A stretch of 17,159 nucleotides of DNA, taken from JBJXFY01 sp046155815 (GTDB taxonomy: Bacteria > Verrucomicrobiota > Verrucomicrobiia > Limisphaerales > CAIMTB01). This document shows positions 17,017 to 17,159 of this stretch, one piece after another (within the stretch, counting starts at the first letter, position 1; every line of letters begins with the position of its first letter). The notes under the pieces were generated by a model. That model ran no database searches. It was not told where the DNA came from and saw only the letters and a program-made list of their open reading frames with translations. A program made the position numbers and the translations under genes. The stretch covers positions 1 to 17,159 of the forward strand of contig JBJXFY010000318.1 in assembly GCA_046155815.1 (NCBI GenBank), written 5' to 3'.

Positions 17017-17159
17017 TCAATACTTTTCCGGCACGAACTTCCGGCCCTTGAGCGCGGCCCGGTCGTCGTACGCGTGCTTCGTCTCGCGGTCCGGCAGCCC
17101 GATCTTCTCCCGCTTGAGTTTCTTGTGCGGGATGAGTTCGAGCAGGTGGGCGATGCAGT
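17017..17159 (-). CDS. C-terminal fragment, possibly a PPK2-type polyphosphate kinase
   Basis: A reading frame entering from the right edge ends with TGA at 17017-17019. The 46 visible full codons end HAYDDRAALKGRKFVPEKY and include the stretch HLLELIPHKKLKREKIGLPD. The Lys-rich tail with an IPxKK(x)L...K(x)xLP pattern reminds me of the C-terminus of PPK2-family polyphosphate:nucleotide phosphotransferases, but none of the Walker or lid motifs falls inside the window, so the name is tentative. The gap to the VOC gene is 47 nt on the same strand, so it may share that transcript. Confidence 0.4.
   Translation of the reverse strand, partial: CIAHLLELIPHKKLKREKIGLPDRETKHAYDDRAALKGRKFVPEKY

Overview
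The window is about 17 kb of GC-rich bacterial chromosome, densely coded, with no phage, plasmid, transposase, CRISPR or RNA gene that I can recognise. The gene content suggests Verrucomicrobiota or a relative in the PVC group. The clues are a secreted propeller protein that begins its mature part with DWPRWRGP, many exported hydrolases and VOC proteins, a YDPWYYGG-type lipoprotein, and GCTTCC-type repeat tracts. This placement is inference from style; no marker gene proves it.

Layout. Positions 1-2802 (minus strand) hold the start of a complex I operon, nuoB-nuoC-nuoD-nuoE, with nuoE running off the left edge. Upstream of nuoB are a possible sigma-70 type promoter and a perfect 22-bp palindrome with the spacing and half-sites of a CRP-family operator. 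Positions 3009-5750 (minus) carry three envelope-related genes: a secreted PQQ-like beta-propeller protein, a small DUF4870-type membrane protein and an exported dienelactone-hydrolase-like enzyme. A REP-like pair of hairpins (5920-5992) separates them from a large membrane-bound pyrophosphatase (6016-8523, minus). A 483-bp divergent spacer follows. On the plus strand are a full-length glycine dehydrogenase, gcvP (TTG start), and then an exported serine hydrolase of the acetyl-xylan-esterase-like type. Convergent to these, on the minus strand, are an AI-2E/PerM-family permease, a proline-rich lipoprotein translationally close-coupled to a two-domain exported VOC protein, and the C-terminal end of a further gene, possibly a PPK2-type polyphosphate kinase.

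How the genes fit together. Complex I and the ion-pumping pyrophosphatase both feed the membrane ion gradient. GcvP supplies one-carbon units and, through the glycine cleavage system, NADH. The exported hydrolases and propeller protein fit a heterotroph that processes carbohydrates or esters in the periplasm. No dedicated multi-gene novel system is visible. The points most worth a second look are the CRP-like operator in front of nuoB, the divergent pyrophosphatase with a long extra loop, the heptamer repeat tract inside gcvP and the REP-like hairpin pair.
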